From Amycolatopsis antarctica (lineage in GTDB: Bacteria > Actinomycetota > Actinomycetes > Mycobacteriales > Pseudonocardiaceae), in the NCBI RefSeq assembly GCF_002262875.1, contig NZ_NKYE01000003.1, forward strand, positions 372,001-436,000: a stretch of 64,000 nucleotides of DNA, written 5' to 3'. The translations under genes and the position numbers were made by a program. A model generated the notes under the pieces. That model worked only from the letters and a program-made list of their open reading frames with translations. It was not told the DNA's origin and did no database searches. The first letter of the stretch is position 1, and every line of letters begins with the position of its first letter. This document shows positions 8,953 to 17,315 of this stretch, piece after piece.

Positions 8953-9699
8953 ATGAGCGCGGATGGGCTCGGCGGCGGCTACAAGCGAGTGCTGTTGAAA
9001 CTCGGCGGTGAGATGTTCGGCGGCGGTGCCGTCGGCGTGGATCCCGATGTCGTGCATTCCGTCGCGCAGCAGATCGCCGACGTCGTCCGCACCGGGGTGC
9101 AGATCGCCGTCGTCATCGGTGGCGGCAACTACTTCCGTGGCGCGGAACTCTCGCAGCGTGGCATGGACCGGGACCGCGCCGACTACATGGCGATGCTCGG
9201 CACCGTGATGAACTGCTTGGCGCTGCAGGACTTCCTGGAGAAGGAGAACGTCCCCACCCGCGTGCAGAGCGCCATCACCATGGGCCAGGTCGCCGAGCCG
9301 TACATCCCGCGCCGCGCCGAGCGGCACCTGGAGAAAGGGCGGGTGGTCATCTTCGCCGCCGGGGTCGGGATGCCGTACTTCTCCACCGACACGGCCGCGG
9401 CGCAGCGGGCACTGGAGATCAGTTGCGAGGCCGTGCTCATGGCCAAGGCGGTGGACGGGGTCTACGACGCCGACCCGCGCGTCGAGCCGAACGCGAAGAT
9501 GTTCGACCAGATCACCCACCGCGAGGTACTCGAGCGCGATCTGAAGGTCGCCGACACCACCGCGTTCAGCCTCTGCATGGACAACAACATGCCCATCCTC
9601 GTGTTCAACCTCCTCACCGAGGGGAACATCGCCCGTGCGGTGAGTGGTGAGAGGATCGGCACCCGGGTGAGCACCCCCGCCGGTGGGCACTCCGGGTAG
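8953..9699 (+). CDS. pyrH: UMP kinase
   Basis: A 248-residue bacterial UMP kinase of the amino-acid-kinase fold, converting UMP to UDP with ATP, hexameric and GTP-activated. [15 protein letters not shown] is the ATP-binding start, [11 protein letters not shown] the P-loop-like segment, followed by [33 protein letters not shown] and a C-terminal [20 protein letters not shown] 8953 is chosen over an upstream GTG at 8905 because GAGGAGG sits just before it and family similarity begins here. Housekeeping location agrees. Confidence 0.96.
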   Translation: MSADGLGGGYKRVLLKLGGEMFGGGAVGVDPDVVHSVAQQIADVVRTGVQIAVVIGGGNYFRGAELSQRGMDRDRADYMAMLGTVMNCLALQDFLEKENVPTRVQSAITMGQVAEPYIPRRAERHLEKGRVVIFAAGVGMPYFSTDTAAAQRALEISCEAVLMAKAVDGVYDADPRVEPNAKMFDQITHREVLERDLKVADTTAFSLCMDNNMPILVFNLLTEGNIARAVSGERIGTRVSTPAGGHSG

Positions 9700-9712
9700 A
9701 CCTGCTGGGATT

Positions 9713-9755
9713 GTTACCCGTAACACACGCAGCCGTACGCACGTGACAGCGTCAC
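9713..9755. promoter_or_regulatory. Two short inverted repeats upstream of frr
   Basis: GTTACCCGTAAC (9713-9724) has five-base inverted arms and GTGACAGCGTCAC (9743-9755) has five-base arms around AGC. Both lie in the 99-bp pyrH-frr gap, which is less GC-rich than the genes. They may be a transcription factor site; the evidence is symmetry alone. Confidence 0.3.
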
Positions 9756-9798
9756 ACCAGACCGCAGCACGACGGCGTTACACGAGCAAGGAGTAGCC

Positions 9799-10356
9799 GT
9801 GATCGACGAGACCCTCCTCGATGCCGAGGAAAAGATGGAGAAAGCGGTGTCGGTCGCCAAGGACGACCTGACCTCGGTACGGACCGGCCGTGCGACGCCG
9901 TCGATGTTCTCCCGCATCGTCGTCGAGTACTACGGCGCCATGACCCCGCTGAACCAGCTCGCCAGCGTCAACATTCCGGAAGCGCGGATGGCGGTCATCA
10001 AGCCGTACGACCAGACGCAACTGGGTGCCATCGAGAAGGCGATCCGCGAGTCGGACCTGGGCGTCAACCCCAGCAACGACGGCCAGATCGTGCGCATCGT
10101 CATCCCGCAGCTCACCGAGGAGCGGCGCAAGGAGATGGTGAAGGTCGCCAAGAGCAAGGGCGAGGACGCGAAGGTCTCCATCCGCTCCGTGCGCCGCAAG
10201 GCCAAGGAAGAACTCGACCGCATCCAGAAGGACGGCGAGGCGGGCGAGGACGATGTGGCTCGCGCGGAGAAGGAACTGCAGAACCTCACCGACAGCTACG
10301 TGACCCAGGTCGAAGAGCTGGTCAAGAACAAAGAGACCGAACTGCTCGAGGTCTGA
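9799..10356 (+). CDS. frr: Ribosome recycling factor
   Basis: A 185-residue RRF, exactly the family length. It splits post-termination ribosomes with [57 protein letters not shown] and the long helical C-terminal half ([17 protein letters not shown]) are diagnostic. The start is GTG 9799 with GCAAGGAG just upstream. cdsA follows within 20 bases. Confidence 0.98.
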   Translation: MIDETLLDAEEKMEKAVSVAKDDLTSVRTGRATPSMFSRIVVEYYGAMTPLNQLASVNIPEARMAVIKPYDQTQLGAIEKAIRESDLGVNPSNDGQIVRIVIPQLTEERRKEMVKVAKSKGEDAKVSIRSVRRKAKEELDRIQKDGEAGEDDVARAEKELQNLTDSYVTQVEELVKNKETELLEV

Positions 10357-10375
10357 GCCGGTGGTGGGAGCGCGT

Positions 10376-11296
10376 GTGAGCGAGGAAACCGAGGGCACGG
10401 CTGAGTCGCCCGCTACCGCTCCGGACGGGGCCGCCGCGTCGCCCGCGTCCTCGCCGGACGCGCAGACGCCCACACCCAAGTCCGGTTCCAGGGCCGGGCG
10501 GAACCTCCCGGCCGCGATCGCTGTCGGGGTGCTGCTCGGTGCCGCGATCCTGACCGCCCTGTTCACCGTGCGCCACCTGTTCATCGGCATCGTCGCCGTC
10601 GCCATGGCGGTGGGGACGATCGAGCTGGCCAGGGCCGCGCGTTCGGCGGCGGGCATCCGGATCGCCCTGGTGCCGGTGCTGGTCGGTGGTCAGGCGATCA
10701 TCTGGCTCTCCTGGCCGTTCGGCAGGGAGGGCGCGCTGACGGCGTTCGTGCTGACCGTGCTCGCCTGCATGCTGTGGCGACTGCGCGGTGGAGCGGACGG
10801 TTACCTGCGTGACGCCGGTGCCTCGGTGTTCGCGGTCGCCTACATCCCGCTGTTCGGTGCCTTCGCCGCGATGCTCGTCGTCCCCGCCGACGGGGTGGGC
10901 AGGGTGCTGGCGTTCATGATCGGCGTCGTCGCGTCCGATACCGGGGGTTACGCGGCGGGCGTGCTGCGCGGAAAGCACCCGATGGCCCCGAAGATCAGTC
11001 CGAAGAAGTCCTGGGAGGGCTTCGCCGGGTCGATGGTCGCCGGGATCGTCGCCGGTGCGCTCACCCTCAGCCTGCTGCTCGACGGCCAGGCCTGGCAGGG
11101 GATGATCTTCGGCGCCGCGATCGTGCTGACGGCCACTCTGGGCGACCTGGTGGAGTCGCTGATCAAGCGCGACCTCGGCATCAAGGACATGGGCGACCTG
11201 TTGCCCGGGCACGGCGGGCTGATGGACCGGCTCGATTCGCTGCTGCCCTCGGCCGTGGTGTCCTGGCTGCTGCTCTCGGCGTTCCTGCCGGGCTGA
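10376..11296 (+). CDS. cdsA: Phosphatidate cytidylyltransferase
   Basis: A roughly 306-residue integral membrane CDP-diglyceride synthase, making CDP-diacylglycerol from phosphatidate and CTP. After a ~40-residue Pro/Ala-rich cytoplasmic N-terminus there are several hydrophobic segments (AIAVGVLLGAAILTALF, LFIGIVAVAMAVG, ALVPVLVGGQAIIWLSW and others). The family signature lies in PKISPKKSWEGFAGS, then LGDLVESLIKRDLGIKDMGDLLPGHGGLMDRLDS. GTG 10376 is preferred because GGGAG is five bases upstream; GTG 10361 would add five residues. It ends the conserved rpsB-to-cdsA run. Confidence 0.93.
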   Translation: MSEETEGTAESPATAPDGAAASPASSPDAQTPTPKSGSRAGRNLPAAIAVGVLLGAAILTALFTVRHLFIGIVAVAMAVGTIELARAARSAAGIRIALVPVLVGGQAIIWLSWPFGREGALTAFVLTVLACMLWRLRGGADGYLRDAGASVFAVAYIPLFGAFAAMLVVPADGVGRVLAFMIGVVASDTGGYAAGVLRGKHPMAPKISPKKSWEGFAGSMVAGIVAGALTLSLLLDGQAWQGMIFGAAIVLTATLGDLVESLIKRDLGIKDMGDLLPGHGGLMDRLDSLLPSAVVSWLLLSAFLPG

Positions 11297-11308
11297 GCCG
11301 CCGGGTTC

Positions 11309-12154
11309 TCAGTCGACGTACGGGTCGTCCACCTCGGCCTGGCCGGTGCCCTCGATGGCCCGCGAGTGATCGATGATGGAGAACACCGCGCCACCGGGGT
11401 CGGCCAGGATCGCCGTGCGGCCGAAGGGCGTGTCGAACGGCTGCGTCAGTACGGTCCCGCCCAGCATCAGCGCGTGCCCGGCCACACCGTCGGCACCTCG
11501 GGCGGGGTCGACGGCGAAGTAGACCATCCAGTGCGGCGGAGTGTCGGGCCGGTACTCGGGGCCCATCACGTAGCGGTACAGCATCGAGCGGTGCTCCAGC
11601 CGCCATTCCGCGTAGTCGATGGTCTGGTAGTCGCCTATCTGCTGACTCGTGAAGTTGAACAGCCGGCAGTAGAACTGGTCGGCGGCCCGCCCGTCGTGCG
11701 TGTTCAGGTCGGCGCCCGCGAACGTCCACGTCGCCCCGGAGGCGAACTCCCAGGAGTCGGTCGGCCGCCAGAAGACCACCGGGGCGCCGGTGGGGTCCAG
11801 GGAGTGCAGGATGCTGCCGCGGCCGGGCAGGTCCACCGGGCCGACGGTGTTGCGCCCGCCGAGATGCGCGACCCACTCGGCGGCGGTGACGGTGTTCGGC
11901 ACGGCGAGGTGCGGGATCCAGCCGGGGGGCCTGCCCGCGCCGACCTGGTAGAGCCCGGCGGTGGAGATACCGCTCCGGGAAGCGATCGCGTACTGGCCGC
12001 TCGGTGTCGCGGGGTCCGGCCGGAAGGTGAAGTTCCAGCCGAACAGTTCGGTGTAGAAACGCGCGGCGCTCGCCTCGTCGGTGGCGGCGAGTTCGATCCA
12101 GCACGGTGTTCCCGCGGACATCACGGGTTCACCGGCTGCCTCGGCGACCGACAT
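11309..12154 (-). CDS. Two-domain VOC (glyoxalase/bleomycin-resistance fold) protein
   Basis: A 281-residue protein with two vicinal-oxygen-chelate repeats. The first starts at PCWIELAATDEASAARFYTELFGW (shown in part: FYTELFGWNF), the second at WTFAGADLNTHDG with FYCRLFNF. Each ends in a short beta-strand motif (GAPVVFWRP and GGAVFSIIDH). The family includes metal-dependent lyases, dioxygenases and antibiotic-binding proteins; the substrate cannot be assigned. It is convergent with cdsA, 12 bases between stops. The start is ATG 12154 with GGGGGAG about eight bases upstream; ATG 12121 is a possible internal start. Confidence 0.8.
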   Translation of the reverse strand: MSVAEAAGEPVMSAGTPCWIELAATDEASAARFYTELFGWNFTFRPDPATPSGQYAIASRSGISTAGLYQVGAGRPPGWIPHLAVPNTVTAAEWVAHLGGRNTVGPVDLPGRGSILHSLDPTGAPVVFWRPTDSWEFASGATWTFAGADLNTHDGRAADQFYCRLFNFTSQQIGDYQTIDYAEWRLEHRSMLYRYVMGPEYRPDTPPHWMVYFAVDPARGADGVAGHALMLGGTVLTQPFDTPFGRTAILADPGGAVFSIIDHSRAIEGTGQAEVDDPYVD

Positions 12155-12307
12155 GATGATCTCCCCCTATCGGTTCGCCGTGATCTTACGACGATTCCAC
12201 GACCAAGACCGTGTCGATGTCCGGCTTGCAACGAAAGCCCGATTCTGAAGTGGAACCTTTCCGACAATTCGGGAGACGGTCCCGCGCGCCCTGGTCCCTG
12301 TCCGGCG

Positions 12308-12409
12308 ATTCTCGGTCGATGGAATTCGTGCTCGGGCTTTCCGCCAACGCCGCCGGCCACCGCCTCGGCGCGAACAGCGCGACCATGCCGTTCGCAGGAC
12401 CGGGCCTAG
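12308..12409 (+). repeat. Dispersed intergenic repeat, copy 1
   Basis: ATTCTCGGTCGATGG (12308-12322), ATTCGTG (12324-12330) and a 54-bp block (12331-12384) recur at 34061-34190 with the same order and strand; the 54-bp block is identical at 44 positions. A GCCTAG follows in both copies. Here the element sits in the 265-bp divergent gap before the methyltransferase gene, and its last bases form TAGACT (12407-12412), a -10-like hexamer seven bases before the GTG start. No coding role is supported. Confidence 0.65.
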
Positions 12410-12419
12410 ACTCGGGGAC

Positions 12420-13262
12420 GTGAAAAGTCTCGGCAGGGTGGCCGATCATCTCCCCTCGCGGTGGCGCCGCCGGCCCGTCGATGTCCTGCCCAGCCCGAAC
12501 ATCTGGTACCACCGGGATGTCTACGAGTGTGAGAACGAGGCGCAGGACGTCGACGGGGAGATCTGGCGGGTGCTGCGTTCCCGCTGCGACTGGACCGGCC
12601 GGGACGTGCTGGACCTGGGCTGTGGCGACGGCTTCCACCTGTCCCGCTTCGCCGGTGCCGCCCGCTCGGTGACCGGGGTCGAGCCACACCCGCCGCTGGT
12701 CGCCGCCGCTCGGGCCCGGGTGGCGGGCCTGCCGGGGGTCCGGGTGCGCCACGGTGCCGCCCAGCGGATTCCGCTGCCGGACGCCGAGGTCGATCTCGTG
12801 CACGCCCGTACCGCGTACTTCTTCGGGCCCGGATGTGAACCGGGACTCGCCGAGGTGGAACGGGTACTGCGGCCGGGCGGCACGCTCGCCGTCGTCGACC
12901 TGGACGTGACCGCCGATCCGTACGGACGCTGGATGCGCGCCGACCTCCCGGACTACGACCCTGCGGAGGTGGATTCGTTCTTCGCGCGCCAGGGCTTCCG
13001 CTGCGAGCGGGTGGTGACACGCTGGCGATTCGCCAGTGCGGCGGCGCTGGAATCCGTGCTGCGTATCGAGTTCAGCGCCCGGGTAGCCGAACGCGCGCTC
13101 GCGGAGACGGTGCGAGCGCGCGCGCCCGGCGACCGCGGGGTGGAGTTCCCGGTGACGTACCGGGTGCTCTCCCGGGACAAGCCCGCGGGCCTGGTGCCCG
13201 CACGAGCTCAGTCGCGGTCGGCGGTGTCGCCGGGTTCGGGCACCTCGCCGAGAATCCCGTAG
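12420..13262 (+). CDS. SAM-dependent class I methyltransferase
   Basis: A 280-residue methyltransferase. Motif I is VLDLGCGDGFHLSRFAG, the acidic ribose-binding residue is in VTGVEPHPPLV, and later strands include VDLVHARTAYFF and VLRPGGTLAVVDLD. An N-terminal segment with WYHRDVYECENEAQD precedes the fold. Substrate is unknown; methyltransferases of this shape act on small molecules or lipids. The GTG start lacks a ribosome-binding site but has TAGACT seven bases upstream, so a leaderless transcript is likely. The 3' end overlaps padR on the other strand by 55 bp. Confidence 0.82.
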   Translation: MKSLGRVADHLPSRWRRRPVDVLPSPNIWYHRDVYECENEAQDVDGEIWRVLRSRCDWTGRDVLDLGCGDGFHLSRFAGAARSVTGVEPHPPLVAAARARVAGLPGVRVRHGAAQRIPLPDAEVDLVHARTAYFFGPGCEPGLAEVERVLRPGGTLAVVDLDVTADPYGRWMRADLPDYDPAEVDSFFARQGFRCERVVTRWRFASAAALESVLRIEFSARVAERALAETVRARAPGDRGVEFPVTYRVLSRDKPAGLVPARAQSRSAVSPGSGTSPRIP

Positions 13263-13849
13263 ATCCGGCGGCGGGCGTCGTTGAGCACGTCCACCGCCCT
13301 GGCTTTCTGCTTGGCGCTGCCGGCCTGCGAGACCTGCACCGCGGCGGCCATCAGTGTGGCGCCCGCCGTCCGCAGGTCCACTTCGGCGGGATCGGCGTCG
13401 CCGGCGGCCTGTTCCCACGGGGGAGGCCCGGGCCGGTCGGCGGCGGCCGTCCTGCCCGCGTCGGTGAGTTCGAACAGCTTCTTGCCGCTCTCCTCGCTGC
13501 TGCGCACGAGTCCCTCGTCGGCGAGCAGTTGCAGGGTCGGGTACACCGAGCCGGGGCTGGGTCGCCAGAAGCCGCCGCTGCGCTCACTGATCTCGCTGAT
13601 GATCTCGTAGCCGTGCCGGGGTTTCTCGGCGAGCAGGGCGAGCATCGCGGCACGTACGTCGCCACGCCGGCGTCCGCCCGGTCCGCCGTGTCTGCGTCCA
13701 CGTGGCCCGGGGGGTCCCCAGCCGGGGGGCATCCCGCCGAATCCGTGGCGTTCGCGGTGTCCCGGGCCGAACGGGTGCTCGCCGTGCGGGCCCCTGCCTC
13801 GGCGGCCGGGGCCGTGGGGGTGTTCGTCGTCGATGAATGGTGGTCTCAT
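13208..13849 (-). CDS. PadR-family regulator with Gly/His-rich N-terminus
   Basis: A 213-residue PadR-like winged-helix repressor. The DNA-binding domain is DVRAAMLALLAEKPRHGYEI, ISERSGGFWRPSPGSVYPTL, LADEGLVRSSEESGKKLFELT, followed by a helical C-terminal dimerisation region. The first ~60 residues are an unusual Gly/Pro/Arg/His-rich tail (HPHGPGRRGRGPHGEHPFGP and onward), with about seven histidines. PadR proteins sense small molecules and often repress their own gene. ATG 13849 is chosen for AAGGACGG upstream; the longer frame adds only nonconserved residues. It overlaps the methyltransferase gene tail to tail. Confidence 0.87.
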   Translation of the reverse strand: MRPPFIDDEHPHGPGRRGRGPHGEHPFGPGHRERHGFGGMPPGWGPPGPRGRRHGGPGGRRRGDVRAAMLALLAEKPRHGYEIISEISERSGGFWRPSPGSVYPTLQLLADEGLVRSSEESGKKLFELTDAGRTAAADRPGPPPWEQAAGDADPAEVDLRTAGATLMAAAVQVSQAGSAKQKARAVDVLNDARRRIYGILGEVPEPGDTADRD

Positions 13850-13887
13850 CTCTTGCCGTCCTTTCGCGATCGTTTCCGATACGTTCA

Positions 13888-13897
13888 CGATATATCG
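13888..13897. promoter_or_regulatory. AT-rich palindrome upstream of padR
   Basis: CGATATATCG, a perfect 10-bp palindrome, lies 39 bases before the padR start codon in otherwise GC-rich DNA. PadR regulators commonly bind AT-rich inverted repeats near their own promoters, so this is a candidate autoregulatory operator. The match is by symmetry only. Confidence 0.4.
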
Positions 13898-13933
13898 CAA
13901 ACGGTCGCACGGCAAGTCTCGTTCTCCGCAGAC

Positions 13934-13972
13934 CGAGGCGGGCCCCACCGATAGGGATCGGGGCCCGCCTCG
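13934..13972. terminator. 13-bp hairpin after the importer operon
   Basis: CGAGGCGGGCCCC at 13934-13946 pairs perfectly with GGGGCCCGCCTCG at 13960-13972 around a 13-base loop. It lies 17 bases beyond the stop of the binding-protein gene on the minus strand and before the padR promoter, as expected of a terminator insulating the operon. There is no U-run. Confidence 0.7.
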
Positions 13973-13988
13973 ATCTGCCGCTGCCGGA

Positions 13989-15320
13989 TCAGCCCGCCGG
14001 GGGCACCTGCGGGATGCCGTTCGGCGGCGGTGGCGCGTGCTCGCCCGGCTTCTCGGTGATGGGGGCGTCGCCGTTGTCGGTGACCAGCACCGGGGTCAGG
14101 TCCTCGGCCGTGACGCCCCGCAACCGGACGACCTTGACTCCGGCGATCCCGGCATGCGATTCGGCCGAGTAGCGGAACGGTGCCATCCCCGGCCCGGCGA
14201 ACTGCCCACCCACCTTCTCCAGCGCCTGGACCATGCCCTCGCGGGTGGGCTCCGGTCCCGCCGCCTGCAGAGCCTGGACGAACGTGTACGCCTGGGACAT
14301 CCCGTAGATGCGGAAATTGGTCAGCCCGGCACCGTCCCCGTGCGCCTCCCACACCTGCTGCCACAACCGGGTCCACGGGTTGTCCACCTCGTCCACGCCC
14401 GGCAGGTACTCGGTGGTGATGGCGGAGTCGAGCAGGCTCGCGTCGTTGACCTGCCCCTTGGAGAACTGGCTCAGCAGCGAACCCACGAGTGCGGGATCCG
14501 AGCCGACATTGCTGTAGATCCACTGCGGGTCGTAGTTCAGCCGCAGTGAGGTGAGCTGGCTGAGCGCGGTGTACGAGGGCACGTTGAAGCCGATGACCAG
14601 GTCGGCACCGGAGGCCTGCAGGGCGGAGATCTGCGGGGCGACGTCGGTGTTGCCCGGGACGTACCGCTCGACCGCCACGATCTGCTTGTCGATGTAGGTC
14701 CGCACGCCCTTCTCGCCGTCCTCGCCGAAATCGTCGTCCTGGGCGAAAAGACCGACCTTGGCGCCCGGGAAGTTCTGCTGGACGTACTGACCGATGATCT
14801 TGCCCTCGACCTCGTAGTCGGGCTGCCAGCCGAACGTCTGCCGGTTCTTCTGCGGCTGGTCCCACAGCAGAGATCCGGAGGAGACGAAAAGGTCCGGCAC
14901 GCCCTGGCTGTTCAGCGAGTCGAGTACCGCGCTGTGTGTCGCCGTGCCGAGACCGCCGACCATCGCGAAGACCTCGTCCTGCAGCACGAGTTCGTTGACG
15001 ACCTGGCTGGTGTTGGTGGGGTTGTAGGCGTCGTCCTTGAACACGTAGTCGATCGTGCGGCCGTTCACCCCGCCGTTGGCGTTGACGTAGTCGAAGTACG
15101 CCTTCGCGCCGGTGGGGATCTCGCTGTAACCCGGCGCCGCGACACCGGTCAGCGGGAAGTGCCCGCCGACCTTCACCGACTCCGCGGTCACCCCCGGCGA
15201 GGGTGCCTGGCCCTGGTCGCCCTCCGGCCGTCCGCCCGCTCCGCACGAGGCGGCCACCAGCACCACGACGGCCGCCAGCACACCGAGGTACCCCTGACGT
15301 CGTTTGCTTCGCTCGCTCAT
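13989..15320 (-). CDS. Branched-chain amino-acid-type ABC substrate-binding lipoprotein
   Basis: A 443-residue periplasmic-binding protein of the type I LivJ/K-like (Peripla_BP_6) class. The signal peptide GYLGVLAAVVVLVAASC ends in a lipobox with Cys as lipidation site. The mature part opens with VKVGGHFPLTGVAAPG and GAKAYFDYVNANGGVNGRTI, typical of the family, and continues with FAMVGGLGTATHSA and VPDLFVSSGS. Ligand could be an amino acid, amide, urea or aromatic acid; it is not determinable. The C-terminus is Pro-rich. ATG 15320 overlaps the permease stop (ATGA) and has AGGAGG upstream. It is the last gene of a five-gene minus-strand operon. Confidence 0.9.
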   Translation of the reverse strand: MSERSKRRQGYLGVLAAVVVLVAASCGAGGRPEGDQGQAPSPGVTAESVKVGGHFPLTGVAAPGYSEIPTGAKAYFDYVNANGGVNGRTIDYVFKDDAYNPTNTSQVVNELVLQDEVFAMVGGLGTATHSAVLDSLNSQGVPDLFVSSGSLLWDQPQKNRQTFGWQPDYEVEGKIIGQYVQQNFPGAKVGLFAQDDDFGEDGEKGVRTYIDKQIVAVERYVPGNTDVAPQISALQASGADLVIGFNVPSYTALSQLTSLRLNYDPQWIYSNVGSDPALVGSLLSQFSKGQVNDASLLDSAITTEYLPGVDEVDNPWTRLWQQVWEAHGDGAGLTNFRIYGMSQAYTFVQALQAAGPEPTREGMVQALEKVGGQFAGPGMAPFRYSAESHAGIAGVKVVRLRGVTAEDLTPVLVTDNGDAPITEKPGEHAPPPPNGIPQVPPAG

Positions 15321-16411
15321 TCTCGTCCTCCTGACTCGCTCGCATCGACGTGCTCGGACTCCGGCCGCGGTTGACGGCGTGGCCGCCCCCGCCAGATCCT
15401 TCGGGCGATTCCCATGGCGCCACCGGGGGCGAGGAGCATCACGACCACCAGCACCACGCCGTAGACCAGCGGGGCGAGCTGCGCGGACTGCACGCCGGAC
15501 AGCCCCGCCTCGGTGCCGAGGCCGGTGACGGCGGGTGGCAGGAACACCAGCAGCGCGCTGCCGAGCAGCGCCCCGCCGAGGCTGCCGAGACCACCGACCA
15601 CGACGGCCGTGAGCAGCGACAGCGACAGCACGATGGTGAACCCGCTCGGCGCGGCCAGCCGCACCACCATGCCCAGCACCGATCCGCCGAGGCCCGCGCA
15701 CGCCGCGCTCACCACGAAGGCGAGGATCCGCATCCGGCCCAGTCGCACTCCGGCCAGTTCGGCGGCCACCTCGTGGTCGCGCACCGCCCGCCAGATCCGC
15801 CCGTACCGGCCCGCGATCAGGTTCGACAGCAGCAGCATGACGAGCAGCAGGGTCCCCCAGCCGATGTAGGCGAGGTACTTCGCGCTGCCGACGTCGTTGG
15901 CGGACAGGAAGTAGATGCCGTCGGCGAACCAGCCGGGAGGTTGCGGCGACTCGATGGGCAGGCCCTGTTCGCCGCCCAGCAGGCCGTCGAAGTAGAGCGC
16001 GAGCCCGGGCACACCGACGGCCAGCGCGAGCGTGGCGCCCGCCAGGTATGGACCGTGCAACCGGGCCGCCGCGGCACCGACGACCACGCCGGCCACGGCC
16101 GTGACCGCGGTGGCCGCCAGCATCGCGGGCGGGAACGGGACCCCGGCCTCCAGCAGCAGGCCGGTCGTGTAGGCGCCGATCGCCATCAGTGCGCCGTGGC
16201 CGAGCGAGATCTGCCCGTTCAGCCCGGTGAGCACGGTGAGCCCGGTCGCGGCGATCGCGTAGTACGACATGGTGGCGAGCTGCGAGTTGCGGAACGGGCT
16301 GGTCAGTTCCAGCACCAGCACGACGGCGACCAGCCCGCCGAGCAGCACCAGCAGGTTCCGGCCGAGCACGGACGCGGGCAGCAGCCGCCGCAGTGCGGCC
16401 GGGGCCCTCAT
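15317..16411 (-). CDS. HAAT-type ABC permease, LivM-like
   Basis: A 364-residue membrane permease. Hydrophobic segments run throughout; GLTVLTGLNGQISLGHGALM is the diagnostic LivM/LivH motif, and the EAA-like loop is RIWRAVRDHEVAAELAGV, which contacts the ATPases. The C-terminus is a basic Arg-rich tail. It partners the LivH-like protein to form the transmembrane channel. ATG 16411 overlaps the LivH-like stop by four bases, as does its own stop with the binding-protein start, so the genes are coupled. The frame upstream of the start is antisense noise. Confidence 0.92.
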   Translation of the reverse strand: MRAPAALRRLLPASVLGRNLLVLLGGLVAVVLVLELTSPFRNSQLATMSYYAIAATGLTVLTGLNGQISLGHGALMAIGAYTTGLLLEAGVPFPPAMLAATAVTAVAGVVVGAAAARLHGPYLAGATLALAVGVPGLALYFDGLLGGEQGLPIESPQPPGWFADGIYFLSANDVGSAKYLAYIGWGTLLLVMLLLSNLIAGRYGRIWRAVRDHEVAAELAGVRLGRMRILAFVVSAACAGLGGSVLGMVVRLAAPSGFTIVLSLSLLTAVVVGGLGSLGGALLGSALLVFLPPAVTGLGTEAGLSGVQSAQLAPLVYGVVLVVVMLLAPGGAMGIARRIWRGRPRRQPRPESEHVDASESGGRE

Positions 16412-17286
16412 ACCCGCCTCGCCGCGGCCGGGCCGAACAGTCCGCGCGGTCGCACCAGCAGCACCGCCACCAGGATGGCCAATGCGGCCAGGGTGACCAG
16501 TTCGCCGCCGAGGTACCCGCTGACGTACGAGAGCGCGAGGCCGATGATCAGCCCGCCGACCACCGCGCCGACCGGGCTCTCCAGCCCGCCGAGTACCGCA
16601 GCGACGAAGCCGTAGACGATGACCGCGTCCATGTAGGCGGGGAACACCAGGTTGCCGCCCGCGATGAGCAGTCCGGCGAGCGAGCCGACCATCGCGGCGA
16701 GCGCCCAGCCGAGCGTGAGCATCCGGCCGACCCGCACCCCGAGCAGCCGGGAGACCTCCTGGTTGAACGCGGACGCCCGCATCCGCAGGCCGATGTCGGT
16801 GAAGCGGAACAGCGCGACGAGGGCGAGCATCACCACCAGCACCGAGCCGATCACGAACAGGCTGAACGGGGTGACGGCGATGTTGACCTCGCCGATGGTG
16901 AAGCCGCGCAGCCCGAACGGCGCCGGGAAGGATTCGAACGAACCGCCGAACAGGATCGCGGCCAGCGCCTGCAGTGCAACGAAGAGCCCGAGGGTCACGA
17001 TCACGGCGTTGAGTTCCGGCCCGCCCTCCACCGGCCGGATCACCAGCCGTTCGATCACCGCGCCGAGCAGCAGCCCGCCGATCAGCGCCGCGGCGAACCC
17101 GACCCAGTACGACTGGCCGCCCTGGATCAGGGCGAGCGCGATGTAGGTGGTGAACATGGCCATCGCGCCCTGCGCGAAGTTGATGATCCGGGTGGCCCGC
17201 CAGATCAGTACCAGCGCCAGGGCGAACGCGGCGTAGATCGCGCCCTGGCTGAGGCCGCTGAGGGTGACGTTCAGGAACTGTTGCAT
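16408..17286 (-). CDS. HAAT-type ABC permease, LivH-like
   Basis: A 292-residue permease of typical length with about eight hydrophobic segments. GLSQGAIYAAFALALVLIWR and RIINFAQGAMAMF are LivH hallmarks, and RMRASAFNQEVSRLLGV is the coupling loop. The C-terminal VRPRGLFGP is also typical. It forms the second half of the membrane channel. The gene lies 29 bases after the LivF-like ATPase gene in the same operon. Confidence 0.93.
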   Translation of the reverse strand: MQQFLNVTLSGLSQGAIYAAFALALVLIWRATRIINFAQGAMAMFTTYIALALIQGGQSYWVGFAAALIGGLLLGAVIERLVIRPVEGGPELNAVIVTLGLFVALQALAAILFGGSFESFPAPFGLRGFTIGEVNIAVTPFSLFVIGSVLVVMLALVALFRFTDIGLRMRASAFNQEVSRLLGVRVGRMLTLGWALAAMVGSLAGLLIAGGNLVFPAYMDAVIVYGFVAAVLGGLESPVGAVVGGLIIGLALSYVSGYLGGELVTLAALAILVAVLLVRPRGLFGPAAARRV

Positions 17287-17315
17287 CGTCTGCCGTGTCC
17301 TCCCTGGTGTGCGGG

